Shown here: positions 5,039 through 5,126 of the stretch, one piece after another
Position numbering within the stretch: position 1 is the first letter of the stretch
Layout: the number at the start of each line of letters is the position of its first letter
Assembly (NCBI GenBank): GCA_021151805.1
Contig: JAGKWN010000179.1
Coordinates: forward strand, 1-5,126
Reading direction: 5' to 3'
Source: Cytophagaceae bacterium
GTDB lineage: Bacteria > Bacteroidota > Bacteroidia > Cytophagales > Cytophagaceae
DNA length: 5,126 nt
The notes under the pieces: generated by a model
Databases searched by the model: none
What the model saw: the letters and a program-made list of their open reading frames with translations, nothing else
Told to the model about the DNA's origin: nothing
Translations under genes and position numbers: made by a program

Positions 5039-5055
5039 TATTAAGACAAAAGAAC
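5030..5055 (+). promoter_or_regulatory. Perfect 10 bp inverted repeat before the plus-strand gene
   Basis: GTTCTTTTGT (5030-5039) and ACAAAAGAAC (5046-5055) are exact complements around the 6-base loop ATTAAG. The repeat overlaps the candidate -7 box and ends 15 bp before the ATG at 5071. It could be an operator for a dimeric repressor or a leader hairpin, or another dispersed repeat. Confidence 0.5.
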
Positions 5056-5070
5056 AATGAAGAAAAAAGA

Positions 5071-5126
5071 ATGAACAATATAGTTAAGAAAGGAAGACTG
5101 TTTTATAAGCTGATAGAGATTTGTAT
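5071..5126 (+). CDS. Probable start of a plus-strand gene (runs off right edge)
   Basis: From ATG 5071 the frame reads MNNIVKKGRLFYKLIEIC and stays open to the edge, with basic residues followed by a hydrophobic turn. This could be the lead-in to a first membrane helix, but 18 residues are too few to name a family. Support comes from position: a candidate promoter and a perfect inverted repeat lie just upstream, and a divergent gene is expected after such a gap. A five-codon frame at 5058 (MKKKE) ends in a TGA that overlaps this ATG. A chance open frame remains possible. Confidence 0.4.
   Translation, partial: MNNIVKKGRLFYKLIEIC

Overview
The window looks like chromosomal DNA of a Bacteroidota bacterium, most likely close to Chitinophaga or its relatives. 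The clues are a sigma-70-like factor of the type common in that phylum, followed by an 'E-YL-G-L-PED' anti-sigma-like small protein. Signal peptides end in ...YCQ and ...SSC, translation starts lack clear Shine-Dalgarno sequences, and intergenic DNA is AT-rich with palindromic repeats. The genus is an inference; no rRNA or housekeeping marker is present.

All complete genes lie on the minus strand, so transcription runs from right to left. From the right: (i) a three-gene block, positions 4673 to 3239, with an ECF-like sigma factor, an 89-residue soluble anti-sigma-like protein (20 bp overlap) and a divergent ClpP peptidase (3 bp gap). (ii) A 263 bp repeat-rich gap, then a lone exported protein of unknown function (2975-2496). 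(iii) A SUKH (SMI1/KNR4) domain protein and a RibD/DHFR-fold reductase 15 bp apart (2448-1267). (iv) A small lipoprotein overlapping by 4 bp a rifampin ADP-ribosyltransferase, Arr (1220-265). (v) The start of an unrecognised protein running off the left edge (200-1). At the far right a plus-strand gene probably begins at 5071, divergent from the sigma factor.

The lipoprotein, SUKH and left-edge genes are visibly more AT-rich than clpP, the sigma factor and arr, which suggests accessory cargo mixed with older chromosomal genes. Antibiotic modification (Arr), a possible immunity protein (SUKH) and a stand-alone reductase fit an accessory or defence-flavoured region. No transposase or integrase is visible.

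The most notable points are the sigma / anti-sigma-like / ClpP operon, which could be a self-contained regulated-proteolysis switch, and a 123 bp nested palindrome at 4892-5014 in the 397 bp gap between the divergent genes. That gap also holds two perfect 10-bp-arm hairpins. A second cluster of short repeats lies at 3091-3240 behind clpP.
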